A DNA stretch of 64,000 nucleotides, taken from assembly GCA_012513605.1 (NCBI GenBank), contig JAAZBV010000039.1, forward strand, positions 1 through 64,000, in the 5' to 3' direction. The notes beneath the pieces are model-generated. The model was not told where the DNA came from. It saw only the letters and a list, made by a program, of their open reading frames with translations, and searched no databases. Source of the stretch: Desulfatiglans sp. GTDB lineage: Bacteria > Desulfobacterota > DSM-4660 > Desulfatiglandales > HGW-15. The translations under genes and the position numbers were made by a program. This document shows positions 54,159 to 63,254 of the stretch, one piece after another; position 1 is the first letter of the stretch; each line of letters begins with the position of its first letter.

Positions 54159-55385
54159 CTAGTGAACGATCTGGCTCATCTCCATAATGGGGAGAAGTAT
54201 TGAAAATGCAATAAACCCTACTATAACCGCCATCCCAAGAAGCATAAAGGGTTCAAGCATGGATGTCATGGCTGACACCTGTGATTCCACCTCCCGCTCG
54301 TAAATATCCGCAATCTTGTTAAGCATCTTTTCAAGCTCTCCGCTGTGTTCGCCGACAGATATCATCTGGACAACAACAGGGGGTATCAGCCTGTTGTTTG
54401 ATAATGGCGCAGAGAGGCTTTTTCCCTCCCTGATCTCATCTACCGCGTTGTCAATCAGCTCTGCCACCAGTATATTATTTACCACATTGCGCACTATCTG
54501 AAGGGCATTGATCAGGGTTACGCCGCTTGTGAGAAGGCTCCCAAGGGTCCTGGCGAACCTGGCTATAATCATCCTTTTTATAACAGAACCGAACACAGGC
54601 ATCTTTAATTTGACCTCGTCCCACTTGCGGGAGAACCTCTCTGTCTGCCTTGCGCGCCTGAATATAAAACCCGCCACAATAAAAAAGAGCAGGATCAGCC
54701 ACCAGTATGATTTTAAAAAATTACTGGCGCCAATAACGATAAGGGTAGGCAGCGGCAGGGCCTTTTCCATCTCATCAAACACCGCAATAAACTTGGGCAC
54801 AACAAAGGTTACAAGCATAAGCAGGGCAAGCACCCCTATGCAAAGCATGATAACAGGATAAACCATTGCGGATATGACCTTGCTTTTTAATGCCTCCTGG
54901 TTTTCGCTGAACTCGGCGAGCCTTTCCAGCACAAGGTCAAGGGAGCCTGATGCCTCCCCTGCTGTAACCATGTTGATATAGATCTGGGAAAAGTATTTTG
55001 AATGGTTTGTAAGCGATGATGCAAGGCTGTTCCCCTCGTTTACAGACTCCTTTGTCTGGGCAAGCACCTTTTTTAGAAGGGGGTTCACCTCCTGCGTGAT
55101 CAGAAGCTCAAGGGATGCGACAAGGGGTATGCCCGCGCTCATAAGGGTGGCGAGCTGTCTTGTGATTGTTGATATCTCATCGGCCTTTATGCGCCGCAAC
55201 AGGGTATTAACAGAGGTTGAACCTGTCTGCTGGACCTTTATCTGTGAGGATGATTCTTTTATATTTACCGGAAAAAGGTCAGAGCCCCTGAGCTTGTTCC
55301 TTGCGGAGAGGGGACTGTCCGCATCAATAATTCCCTTTGTCTTCTTTCCCCTGCTGTCCAGCGCTGAATATTCGTAAACAGGCAT
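54159..55385 (-). CDS. gspF: type II secretion platform protein GspF
   Basis: 408 aa polytopic protein of the GspF/PilC family: N-terminal YEYSALDSRGKKTKG, two cytoplasmic six-helix domains, three spans. Motifs such as GIPLVASLELL and FARTLGSLLTSGVTLINAL repeat in both halves. First canonical gsp gene, 26 bp after the receiver-PFK fusion gene. Confidence 0.94.
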   Translation of the reverse strand: MPVYEYSALDSRGKKTKGIIDADSPLSARNKLRGSDLFPVNIKESSSQIKVQQTGSTSVNTLLRRIKADEISTITRQLATLMSAGIPLVASLELLITQEVNPLLKKVLAQTKESVNEGNSLASSLTNHSKYFSQIYINMVTAGEASGSLDLVLERLAEFSENQEALKSKVISAMVYPVIMLCIGVLALLMLVTFVVPKFIAVFDEMEKALPLPTLIVIGASNFLKSYWWLILLFFIVAGFIFRRARQTERFSRKWDEVKLKMPVFGSVIKRMIIARFARTLGSLLTSGVTLINALQIVRNVVNNILVAELIDNAVDEIREGKSLSAPLSNNRLIPPVVVQMISVGEHSGELEKMLNKIADIYEREVESQVSAMTSMLEPFMLLGMAVIVGFIAFSILLPIMEMSQIVH

Positions 55386-55411
55386 CTATTATTATCCTTA
55401 ATAAATAAGGT

Positions 55412-56881
55412 TTATCTTATCCCTGTAAGTCTGTTTGCAAGACCCTTAAGGTCCTCTTCCTTCATGTTATCGGTTGATATCTGGTTAAAGGGTATTGCAT
55501 ACTCCCTGCCTGACTGCACAGCAGGCATTAGCCTGGATGTGCCCGCTTTGAGATATGCCGCAACATTATAGGCCATCCTCTGTGCCAGGGAGATGTCCAT
55601 GTTGTTTGGCGCTGCCCCTCTTATGTCCCTTGAAAATGGTTCGCAGACTACCCTCTTATTAATCTTGATCTTAGTCTCCAGTAATTCCCTATAGAAATAC
55701 TCTGCTGCATTATCCTTTATGCCCTTTTCATCCCTCTCTGCTTTTTTATAACCCTCTGCAACCACGATAACGCACTCTTCCCTTTTATTGATTGCCTCAA
55801 CCACCTCAGCATGGTTTATCCGGCTGTTAGGCAGCACAGCAAGGTGGGCTCGCGACCCCAGGCATGAATGGAGGGCATGAAACCCGCTGCTTGCCCCCAT
55901 CATTTCCACAATATATACCCTCTTGTGCGTCCTGGCGTCTGCCATGTAACACCTGATCTTTTCTGCGCCTGCCTCAACGCCGGTATGCTGTCCAATGCAG
56001 TCTGTGCCAGCAACATCACTGTCTATTGTGACAGGCACAAAGAAGACCTGTATGCAGGTCGGTATCAGGTTGCAGAGATCATATATCCCCTTGAATGTCC
56101 CGTTACCCCCTATGGCGATAATGGCCTTTACATTTTTCTTTTTAATAGTGCTGGCCGCTTTCAGCTGGACATCATGATCTTTAAAATCCTCGAAACGCTC
56201 ACTCCTGAGATATGCCCCCCTCCATTCGGACAGGGGTGCAGCATGAAATACACCGGGGAAATGATCCAGTTTTTTATATTTAACCGGGTCATACACAAGG
56301 CGGAGAAAGTTATCCGATTTATCAACAAGTGATTTAAACCCCTCTTTTGTTGCAAAGACCTCTCTTCCCATCCCCTCAAGATGATAGGTAAGAAAGGCTG
56401 TCACAGGGTTGTATCCGGGGGCGCATCCCCCTTCCTGGATAATCAGCACATCTATCTCGCTGAACATCCTCTTTGACTCAATGATGGTGCTTTTCAGGAG
56501 CTGGGTTATCCTTTGGCCGACCTTTATCCTGGACAGGAGTTCATCCTGGCTTACCGGCCTTACAAGGTAATCATCCACCCCTTCGTTCATACAACTGATC
56601 TTGGCATCCTCGCTCTCTTCAGAACTCACCATTATAAAGTATATCCCCTCAAGATCAGGGTTGGATTTAATCTTTCTACAAAACTCAAGGCCATCCATTT
56701 TGGGCAGGGACAGACCGCACAGTATAATATCAGGCTCAATTTTTTTGAGTTTTTTATATGCCTGGCCCGGGTTATCCAACAGTTCAATAGAAAGATCATT
56801 CCTTGATTTCAAGATTTTCAGGTATGTCTCTCTGTTTGATTTTTCATCATCTACGATCAGTATCCTGGTCTTTTCTTCCAT
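55412..56881 (-). CDS. degenerate receiver fused to a phosphofructokinase-like domain
   Basis: 489 aa. Residues 5-125 form a receiver fold (ILIVDDEKSN keeps the acidic pair), but the phospho-acceptor position is Gly56 (ILCGLSLP) and the KPF lysine is Arg (VRPV). Residues 145-480 follow the PfkA fold: GGCAPGYN (usual GGDAPGMN), GGNGTFKGI (usual GGDGS), TIDSDVAGTD (both active-site Asp kept), MMGASSG (usual MGR), VVAEGY, and a C-terminal GAAPNNMD. Sugar-phosphate residues are partly kept, but the Mg-binding Asp and transition-state Arg are changed. First gene of the type II secretion operon. Probably a sensor or regulator rather than a glycolytic enzyme; inference. Confidence 0.85.
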   Translation of the reverse strand: MEEKTRILIVDDEKSNRETYLKILKSRNDLSIELLDNPGQAYKKLKKIEPDIILCGLSLPKMDGLEFCRKIKSNPDLEGIYFIMVSSEESEDAKISCMNEGVDDYLVRPVSQDELLSRIKVGQRITQLLKSTIIESKRMFSEIDVLIIQEGGCAPGYNPVTAFLTYHLEGMGREVFATKEGFKSLVDKSDNFLRLVYDPVKYKKLDHFPGVFHAAPLSEWRGAYLRSERFEDFKDHDVQLKAASTIKKKNVKAIIAIGGNGTFKGIYDLCNLIPTCIQVFFVPVTIDSDVAGTDCIGQHTGVEAGAEKIRCYMADARTHKRVYIVEMMGASSGFHALHSCLGSRAHLAVLPNSRINHAEVVEAINKREECVIVVAEGYKKAERDEKGIKDNAAEYFYRELLETKIKINKRVVCEPFSRDIRGAAPNNMDISLAQRMAYNVAAYLKAGTSRLMPAVQSGREYAIPFNQISTDNMKEEDLKGLANRLTGIR

Positions 56882-57064
56882 AGCAACTCACCCTTGTAAC
56901 GAAAAAATAGATTTTTCCCGCCGCAGGAACAAAAACAAAACCGGCAGCGATCGCCAAAATAACCCATTACACTTTATGGGATTGCCTAAAATGATGCAAA
57001 TAAATTATGATATTCTAATACAAATTATGGTATTAATGAAAGAAATAATTGATATTGCTTATAC

Positions 57065-57156
57065 AATCGAAATCGAAATCGGGTTTATCAATCGAAATCG
57101 AAATCGATTTTACTGCCGATTTGGATAACGATTTCGATTTCGATTTCGATTTCGAT
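57065..57156. repeat. GAAATC/GATTTC hexanucleotide block, left
   Basis: Repeated AATCGAAATCG units (57065-57108) are followed by the inverse CGATTTCGATTT (57129-57156), forming a large imperfect hairpin. 56882-57064 upstream of it shows no gene. Confidence 0.75.
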
Positions 57157-57209
57157 AAGGATTTATGGGGTTCATCATCAGAAAATTCATTAATAGTGCA
57201 GGGGCAATA

Positions 57210-58040
57210 ATGTTTATGCCTGTTAAGGGGATATATCTTCTTATATTTTTCATCATCCTTGTTACAACCATCCTTATCTTCTATAAAGGTATTGAAGGGT
57301 GGTTTGTGTTTCAACCCCAGAAGAGGCTTGATTATTCCCCTTCCGATTTCCAGTTGAAATTTCGTGATATCTATCTCAATACCACTGATGGAGTAAAATT
57401 GCACGGCTGGTATTTTTACCCCTACCCGGATAAGCCTGTAATATTATTTTGCCACGGGAATGCAGGCAACATCTCACACAGGCTTGAATATATAGATCTT
57501 CTCCTTGAGATAGGGGTTAATGTCCTTATCTTTGACTACAGGGGATATGGCAAAAGCAGCGGTCACCCCTCGGAGCAGGGGATCTATACTGATGCATTGA
57601 GTGCATTTGATTATCTTGTAAGGGATGAGAAGATCAACCCCAGTGATATTATCCTGCTTGGCCGCTCACTCGGGGTGGCAGCCGCACTGGAGGTGGCATC
57701 AAAAAGAGAGGCAGGGGCCATTATCATTGAGAACGGATTTTTGTCAGTGTGTCACATGGCAAAACATATGGGTATCTTCAGGCTCATTGCACCCCTTATC
57801 CCGCAAAATTACAACAGCCTTGAGAAGATCAGACATGTCGCCATTCCCAAACTTATCATGTGGAGCGAAAATGATGAGATTGTCCCGCCCATTATGGGAA
57901 GAAAGCTTTTTGAGGCGGCCAGCGAACCTAAATATTTTTATGAGATAAAGGGTGCGCGCCACAATGATACCCATGTGGCAGGGGGCAGGGGATATCAAAA
58001 TACTATCAGTGAATTTATCATGACCGCGAAGGTCAAATAG
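57210..58040 (+). CDS. membrane-anchored alpha/beta hydrolase
   Basis: 276 aa from ATG 57210 (AGGGG upstream). The frame could start at 57165, but that is repeat DNA. One N-terminal span, then the hydrolase fold: oxyanion segment FCHGNAGN, nucleophile elbow GRSLGVA (Ser), Asp in SENDEIVPP and His in KGARHNDTH. It resembles ABHD13/Bem46-like serine hydrolases of unknown substrate. Bracketed by two blocks of GAAATC-type repeats. Confidence 0.82.
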   Translation: MFMPVKGIYLLIFFIILVTTILIFYKGIEGWFVFQPQKRLDYSPSDFQLKFRDIYLNTTDGVKLHGWYFYPYPDKPVILFCHGNAGNISHRLEYIDLLLEIGVNVLIFDYRGYGKSSGHPSEQGIYTDALSAFDYLVRDEKINPSDIILLGRSLGVAAALEVASKREAGAIIIENGFLSVCHMAKHMGIFRLIAPLIPQNYNSLEKIRHVAIPKLIMWSENDEIVPPIMGRKLFEAASEPKYFYEIKGARHNDTHVAGGRGYQNTISEFIMTAKVK

Positions 58041-58062
58041 GGTTTTTGGGACATAACTCGTT

Positions 58063-58147
58063 ATCCAAATCGAAATCTTTATCGAAATTGAAATCGCAAT
58101 CGATTTCGATGAAAACCCGATTTCGATATGGATTTCGATTTGGATTA
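58063..58147. repeat. GAAATC/GATTTC hexanucleotide block, right
   Basis: Same motif as the block before the hydrolase gene, more degenerate, again changing orientation midway. After it, 58190-58345 is low-complexity DNA (CAAGGCTCAGGGCACGAGG-like heptads and GTTCGACGTTGGATGTTC-like runs) with no gene. Confidence 0.7.
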
Positions 58148-58345
58148 AGTGGGCAATATTGAGTTTATTGTCAGGAAGAATAATAAAGGCACGAGGCTCA
58201 AGGCTCAGGGCACGAGGTGCACGGCTATAGTCTAAGCCCTGTGCCCTTCTTCCTGTTTTATTGCATTTCATTCAACGTTCAAAGTTCAATGTTCGACGTT
58301 GGATGTTCGTCCTTTTCTTCTTCCCCCTTGAGCCCTGCGCCTCTA

Positions 58346-59167
58346 TTACTCCTTCTTCCCCAGTTCCACTGATCTCTTTTTCGCTGCTTCTATCATCCCC
58401 TCAAGGATATCCCCGATTTTATTTTCATCCATATATTTAAGCCCTGCCTCTGTTGTGCCACCGGGCGAGGTGACCATTTTCCTTAACTCAGACAGGGGTG
58501 TGGCTGTTTTTTGTGCAAGCATGGCCGCACCAAGAAATGTATTTATCACCATATTCTTTGCGGTCTCCTGGTCAAAACCCTGTTTTTGGGCAGCTTCAAC
58601 AATGCATTCCATCAGCCTGAATACAAAACCCGGCCCGCTCCCGGATACAGCCGTTACCGCATCCATCATGGCCTCATCCACAGTAAAGACATTGCCGACC
58701 GCCTTTAAAATATCCAGGGCAATATTCAGGTGATCCACATTAACAGCGCCCCCTGCGGCTATTGCACTCACCCCCATCTGGACAAGGGCAGGGGTATTGG
58801 GCATTACCCTTATTACCGGCACATCAGCCCCAAGGATTGTCTCTATGGCATTTATCCTGATACCCGCCGCAATGGATATGACCAGATGATTTTTGTTTAT
58901 GGCCCCTTTTATCTCTTCCAAAACCATTGCCATTACCTGGGGCTTTATTGAAAGGACAATAATATTGCATGCGTTGCATAATTCCCTGTTGGATAAGATA
59001 CCCTCTACCTTATAAGAGTTACTCAGTGCCCTGATCTTTTCAGGGTTGCTGTCAGACGCCTTGATCATGTCATGATTAAAAAGACTACTCGCAATAATCC
59101 CCTTGATAAGGGCACTCGCCATATTGCCAGCGCCTATAAAGCCAATCCCTTTTTCTGTAAAATTCAT
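58346..59167 (-). CDS. proC: pyrroline-5-carboxylate reductase
   Basis: 273 aa. Rossmann motif IGFIGAGNMASALIKGI, VIRVMPNTPALVQMG, AVSGSGPGFVFRLME and the C-terminal SPGGTTEAGLKYM are all diagnostic of ProC, the last step of proline synthesis using NAD(P)H. Full length. Downstream of the Na/Pi transporter, 12 bp away, same strand. Confidence 0.94.
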   Translation of the reverse strand: MNFTEKGIGFIGAGNMASALIKGIIASSLFNHDMIKASDSNPEKIRALSNSYKVEGILSNRELCNACNIIVLSIKPQVMAMVLEEIKGAINKNHLVISIAAGIRINAIETILGADVPVIRVMPNTPALVQMGVSAIAAGGAVNVDHLNIALDILKAVGNVFTVDEAMMDAVTAVSGSGPGFVFRLMECIVEAAQKQGFDQETAKNMVINTFLGAAMLAQKTATPLSELRKMVTSPGGTTEAGLKYMDENKIGDILEGMIEAAKKRSVELGKKE

Positions 59168-59179
59168 ATATCTCTCACC

Positions 59180-60859
59180 CTAGAACCTTCTGCCAGCCAC
59201 TGCCTGGGCAACATTGAAGAAGAGGTCTCCAAGCTTCTCAAAGGTTGAAATGAGGTCTACCATTACAAGGCCAGGGTCAACCTTACATATGCCGTCCCTC
59301 AGCCTCATGAGGTGCCTCTCCTTCATCTCTTCCTTCATCCTGTCTATTAAAATCTCCAGCTCCTTTGCCCTTTCAATAACATCTGTATCTTCTTCCCTGA
59401 TGGCGGTATTTACAATGGTTAAAAATTTTCGCACATCTGTTGAGATGGTTTCATAATCCTTCATCCCCTCGTCAGAAAAAAAGAGGTTCTGTTCTATCAG
59501 CCTTTCAATCAACCTTGCAATATGTTCCACCTCATCGCCGGCCCGTTCAAAATTATTTGCCATCCTTGTAAGTGCAGATATCTCGTTTGATTCCTCCGAT
59601 GTAATGGGCTGCTGCATGATATTGACCAGAAATTTGGTTATTTCTTTCTGGAGGTTATCAAGCATGTCCTCCCTTCTTCTCCATTTTGAAAGGTCCTTTA
59701 TCTTCCGGGATTTTATAGCCCTGACAACATCGTCATACATTGTCTCTACCGCTTCACCCATCCTGATTATCTCTGCCCTGGCCTGTGCAAGTGCAACAGA
59801 CGGGGTCTCAATATATTTACTGTCAATAAACTTGATCTTTCTGAACTCCTCAAAACCCTCTTTTTTTTCTGAATAGGGGGTAAGCCATATTGTCATCCTT
59901 ACAAGGTATGGAAGCGCAAAAAGGAAAACGACCGCATTTACAATATTAAAAAGGGTGTGAGAATTGGCTATGTATCTTGATATGTTGGGGCGCACGCCAT
60001 TGACAAGCTGATCTGCAGGGCCAAAATTCATGATCGCGCTCGTGAGATACTGGACAATCTCAATGAAAAAAGGAAAGAAGATAATTATGATAATAACCCC
60101 TATTGTATTAAAAAGGGTATGTGCATTGGCCGTTCGCCTTGCATTGATATTGGAGCCTATGCTTGCAAGCTGTGCAGTAATGGTGGTGCCGATATTCTCC
60201 CCCATGATGAGAGCGACGCTTGTTTCAAAATTGATCATCCCCTGAAATGCCATTGCCATTGTAATACCGACCGTGGCGCTTGAACTCTGGAGGATCATGG
60301 TCAGTATTGCGCCTGTCAGCACACAGAGGGTTATCCCTATGATTGTATTAGCCTGGAACCCGGTTAAAAAAGAGATAAAAAAGGGCTCGTTTTTAAGCGA
60401 CGCAAGGCCGTTTGACATAGTGGAGAGGCCATAAAAAACAAGGCCAAAACCAAGCAGCACATCACCAAGGTATATCCATTTGGTATGTCCTGTGAAAAAC
60501 TTGATAAATACTCCAAGGGCAATAACCGGAAGGGCATAGGCTGTTATCTTGAAGGCTATGAGCTGGGCGGTTATGGTTGTTCCTATATTTGCTCCTATAA
60601 CCACACCGACTGCCTGGGTAAGATTCATAAGCCCTGCATCAACAAATCCTACCAGCATTACCGATGTGGCGCTTGAACTCTGTACTATGCTTGTAATAAG
60701 TGTGCCTACGCCGCAACCCACAAAACGGTTGTTAGAGACCATATTTAATATATGCCTGAGCCTGTTGCCTGCGAATTTCTGTAGCCCCTCGGACATGATC
60801 TTCATGCCGTATAAAAACATACCCAGTCCGCCAAGGGCCTGAAATATCACTGTAACCAT
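59180..60859 (-). CDS. Na/Pi cotransporter with PhoU-like domain
   Basis: 559 aa. Two inverted Na/Pi repeats: VQSSSATSVMLVGFVDAG and LQSSSATVGITMAMAFQG with QSSSAT motifs, GANIGTTITAQL and GENIGTTITAQL. About eight spans, then a C-terminal PhoU-like helical domain (from about 350). NptA/YjbB-type phosphate transporter or exporter. 6 bp from the activator gene upstream, so part of a four-gene run ending in proC. Confidence 0.88.
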   Translation of the reverse strand: MVTVIFQALGGLGMFLYGMKIMSEGLQKFAGNRLRHILNMVSNNRFVGCGVGTLITSIVQSSSATSVMLVGFVDAGLMNLTQAVGVVIGANIGTTITAQLIAFKITAYALPVIALGVFIKFFTGHTKWIYLGDVLLGFGLVFYGLSTMSNGLASLKNEPFFISFLTGFQANTIIGITLCVLTGAILTMILQSSSATVGITMAMAFQGMINFETSVALIMGENIGTTITAQLASIGSNINARRTANAHTLFNTIGVIIIIIFFPFFIEIVQYLTSAIMNFGPADQLVNGVRPNISRYIANSHTLFNIVNAVVFLFALPYLVRMTIWLTPYSEKKEGFEEFRKIKFIDSKYIETPSVALAQARAEIIRMGEAVETMYDDVVRAIKSRKIKDLSKWRRREDMLDNLQKEITKFLVNIMQQPITSEESNEISALTRMANNFERAGDEVEHIARLIERLIEQNLFFSDEGMKDYETISTDVRKFLTIVNTAIREEDTDVIERAKELEILIDRMKEEMKERHLMRLRDGICKVDPGLVMVDLISTFEKLGDLFFNVAQAVAGRRF

Positions 60860-60865
60860 TGTATT

Positions 60866-61645
60866 CTATAACTCCATTGCAAAGAGGGCTGCGCCAACTG
60901 CACCCGCAAGCTGGGGGTGTTCGGGCAATAATACCTCTGTGCCTGTTTTCTCTTTTATCATCTCCACCAGGTAGGGGTTATGCTCCACTATTCCCCCTGT
61001 CATAACAATGGGCGGGGTGATCAGATCCATCTCCAGCACACGTTTTATAACAGAAAAAAAGAGCCCCTTTATGATATCAGGCACCTTTTTCCCCTGCCTG
61101 ATCTTCTCCAGCACCTCTGTTGCTGAAAAGACCGTGCAGAAGCTGCCAAGCTCCACCATCTCGGTCGACTGTTTTGCAAGACCATCCATATCCTCTATGG
61201 GGATATCGAGCCTGGCTGACATCTCCTCCAGAAATGCCCCTGTACCGGCAGCGCACTTCCTGTTCATCTTGAAGTTGATGCGTCTCCCTTCGCTGTCAAG
61301 CTTGATAACCTTGTTATCCTGGCCGCCTATGTCTATTATTGTCATTGCCCTGTTAAAATAATGAAACGCCCCCTTTGCATGGCACCCGATCTCTGTCCTG
61401 GTATCATTGCTAAAGGTTACATTTGTCCTTCCATAACCTGTGGAAACAGTGCGGGTGACTGCATCACGCGATGCATTTGCCATTGTGAGTGCCTCGTTAA
61501 GGCCATCTTCTGCGGTTCGGCTGAAATCTGTCCCTGATTTTTTAACAGAAAACCCCTTGAGGTTTTTCAGATTATCAAGCAGGGCAACCTTTGTGCGGGA
61601 GGCGCCTATATCCACCCCCGCATATAAAACTCTTTTATCTGTCAT
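60866..61645 (-). CDS. BadF/BcrA-type ATPase activator
   Basis: 259 aa ASKHA ATPase. GVDIGASRTKVALLD and IIDIGGQDNKVI bind ATP; Cys in NRKCAAGTGAFLEEM and in GSFCTVFSATEV ligate the [4Fe-4S] cluster shared between two subunits; GGIVEHNP follows. These activators use ATP to push low-potential electrons into 2-hydroxyacyl-CoA dehydratases, benzoyl-CoA reductases or DCCP-type proteins. Starts 11 bp after the partner gene's stop. Confidence 0.9.
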   Translation of the reverse strand: MTDKRVLYAGVDIGASRTKVALLDNLKNLKGFSVKKSGTDFSRTAEDGLNEALTMANASRDAVTRTVSTGYGRTNVTFSNDTRTEIGCHAKGAFHYFNRAMTIIDIGGQDNKVIKLDSEGRRINFKMNRKCAAGTGAFLEEMSARLDIPIEDMDGLAKQSTEMVELGSFCTVFSATEVLEKIRQGKKVPDIIKGLFFSVIKRVLEMDLITPPIVMTGGIVEHNPYLVEMIKEKTGTEVLLPEHPQLAGAVGAALFAMEL

Positions 61646-61656
61646 CAGTGCAGGGG

Positions 61657-62898
61657 TTACCTTTCATCCAGTTGTTCAATAAATGCCTCAATATTGGTCT
61701 TTGCCTGCTCCTCTGAGTAGCAGCGCAGGTCATTCAGGTCGCCGTTGATTACCAGCCTGGGTATGCCAAGTGTTTCACTTATCCTCTCTGACAGGCCATA
61801 CCTGTTGTTTGAGTTGTTGGGGCAGGTCTTGGCATCGTGGAATATGATCCCGTCAAATTTATATTTTTCAAAGCAGTTGCGCATATATCTTTCCTTGAAT
61901 GCCTCATCCCTCACGATAAAGAGCTCAGTATATGCCCTTCCCATGCTCTCAAAGGGGTCTTTGGGGTCAAGCTGGTCAAATATCCAGCTATTGCAATAGG
62001 TAGAGGCCACGATGCATGTATTAAGCTCTGCAAACTGATTGCTGAGTGTGCTTAGCTTGCCCCATACAGGCATGCCGTCCCAGTAGATCCTGTGCCTTTC
62101 ATTTTCTATTGCAGCCACCTTGCCCGCTACCCTCTCCTTGAGCTCCTTCAAGAGCACCTCATAATAATCCACCGCCTCCTTTGTGCCCCTTGCAACAACA
62201 GCAGGGCCCATATGGATGGTTGCATCAAAGAATGTCCAGGGTGATGGAATGGCAGATGCGGTCTCAAGGCATGCCCTCCATAGCACGGATGTCTGTCTTG
62301 AGAGTTCAACCGCCTCCTTGAAACGGTCCATATCAAACCTTTCACCGGAAACCTTTTCAAGTTCAGGGATAAGCGCCTCTGTCTGTTTGGCAATATCACT
62401 CACCTGGAAACCCCTGATCTCTCCTATGTCCCTGTGGGTATGTATGCCTACCATGGGGACATTAAGCTCCCTTGAATACCATGCAAACCAGTCCTGAACG
62501 TCTCGGCACTGGTTTGTATTAAAGACCAGGATATCCGGCTTTGGCACAGACTCCATCTTGTAGGCGGTGGTGAGCGGTGTCTTTTTCTGGAGGAATGAGC
62601 CTATATCGCTTGTAAGGTATGAGCAGATGTCAGGTGAATAACCTATGGCATTTGCATATGGAATAAGATCAGTGGCCATCCTGGTAGCGCCAAGCATGGC
62701 CCCGTGATTTTCAGGAAAGTAGACCAGAAAACCCATGCCCCTAAGCAGTTCAGCAGGGCCAACACTTGTGCACCATGCGATCTTTTTTGACCCGGTTTTA
62801 GCTGCCTCATCCAGCTCATAAAAATGGTTTGCCATTACTTTGTTATATAGACCCTGACACTCAAACTTTTTTCTGGCAGGTTTTTTCTCTTCACTCAT
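61657..62898 (-). CDS. BcrC/HgdB-type iron-sulfur protein, DCCP/YjiM-like
   Basis: 413 aa of the HgdB/BcrC/BadD family (PF06050). Candidate cluster Cys are visible in IAWCTSVGPAELL, DICSYLTSD, NTNQCRDVQDW and KTCPNNSNN. Unlike dehydratases or benzoyl-CoA reductase, no second HgdB-type subunit or 4-subunit set is present; a single such gene with an activator is the YjiM/YjiL arrangement of double-cubane cluster proteins. Substrate unknown. Start ATG 62898. Confidence 0.82.
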   Translation of the reverse strand: MSEEKKPARKKFECQGLYNKVMANHFYELDEAAKTGSKKIAWCTSVGPAELLRGMGFLVYFPENHGAMLGATRMATDLIPYANAIGYSPDICSYLTSDIGSFLQKKTPLTTAYKMESVPKPDILVFNTNQCRDVQDWFAWYSRELNVPMVGIHTHRDIGEIRGFQVSDIAKQTEALIPELEKVSGERFDMDRFKEAVELSRQTSVLWRACLETASAIPSPWTFFDATIHMGPAVVARGTKEAVDYYEVLLKELKERVAGKVAAIENERHRIYWDGMPVWGKLSTLSNQFAELNTCIVASTYCNSWIFDQLDPKDPFESMGRAYTELFIVRDEAFKERYMRNCFEKYKFDGIIFHDAKTCPNNSNNRYGLSERISETLGIPRLVINGDLNDLRCYSEEQAKTNIEAFIEQLDER

Positions 62899-63101
62899 CC
62901 TGATTATTCCTCCAATATTTTTATTTTATTACTTCTTTTCGGGTGCCAACTTTAGTTGATTAGCGCAAGGCTTGTCAAGCCTTGATTCCCTGATATCTCG
63001 ATAAGACCCTAAGGATTGTAAAAGCTGGATCAGAAATCCATAACGCAGCATTCTCGTGAAAGGCGGGTCATTGATCCCGGTACACCGGGAAATCCATTTT
63101 A

Positions 63102-63146
63102 ACCACGGAGAGCATCCGCCGTCGCCAAGGCTATGGCGGGACAGGC
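63102..63146. repeat. dispersed repeat, copy 2
   Basis: ACCACGGAGAGCATCCGCC through ATGGCGGGACAGGC, differing from the copy at 18263-18308 at only a few positions; the interior CCGCC...GGCGG hairpin is conserved. Confidence 0.7.
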
Positions 63147-63254
63147 GTTTATCAAGGAGGAAGACTTCATATTATATTATCAAAAAATGATTTTTGCTTT
63201 TCGTAGGGGCGGGATTTATTCCCGACCTCTCCCTTTTTAAAATCCTATCTGTAG

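Noticed and set aside
55412-56881. Ordinary glycolytic phosphofructokinase
   Set aside because: Receiver-like N-terminal domain, Asp-to-Asn and Arg-to-Ala changes in catalytic motifs, and location in a secretion operon.
57065-57156. Hexanucleotide block as origin iterons
   Set aside because: No dnaA, no DnaA boxes recognised, and the same type of block occurs on the other side of the hydrolase gene.
60866-62898. Benzoyl-CoA reductase (bcr/bad) operon
   Set aside because: Only one HgdB-type and one ATPase subunit, no ferredoxin or ring-cleavage genes nearby.
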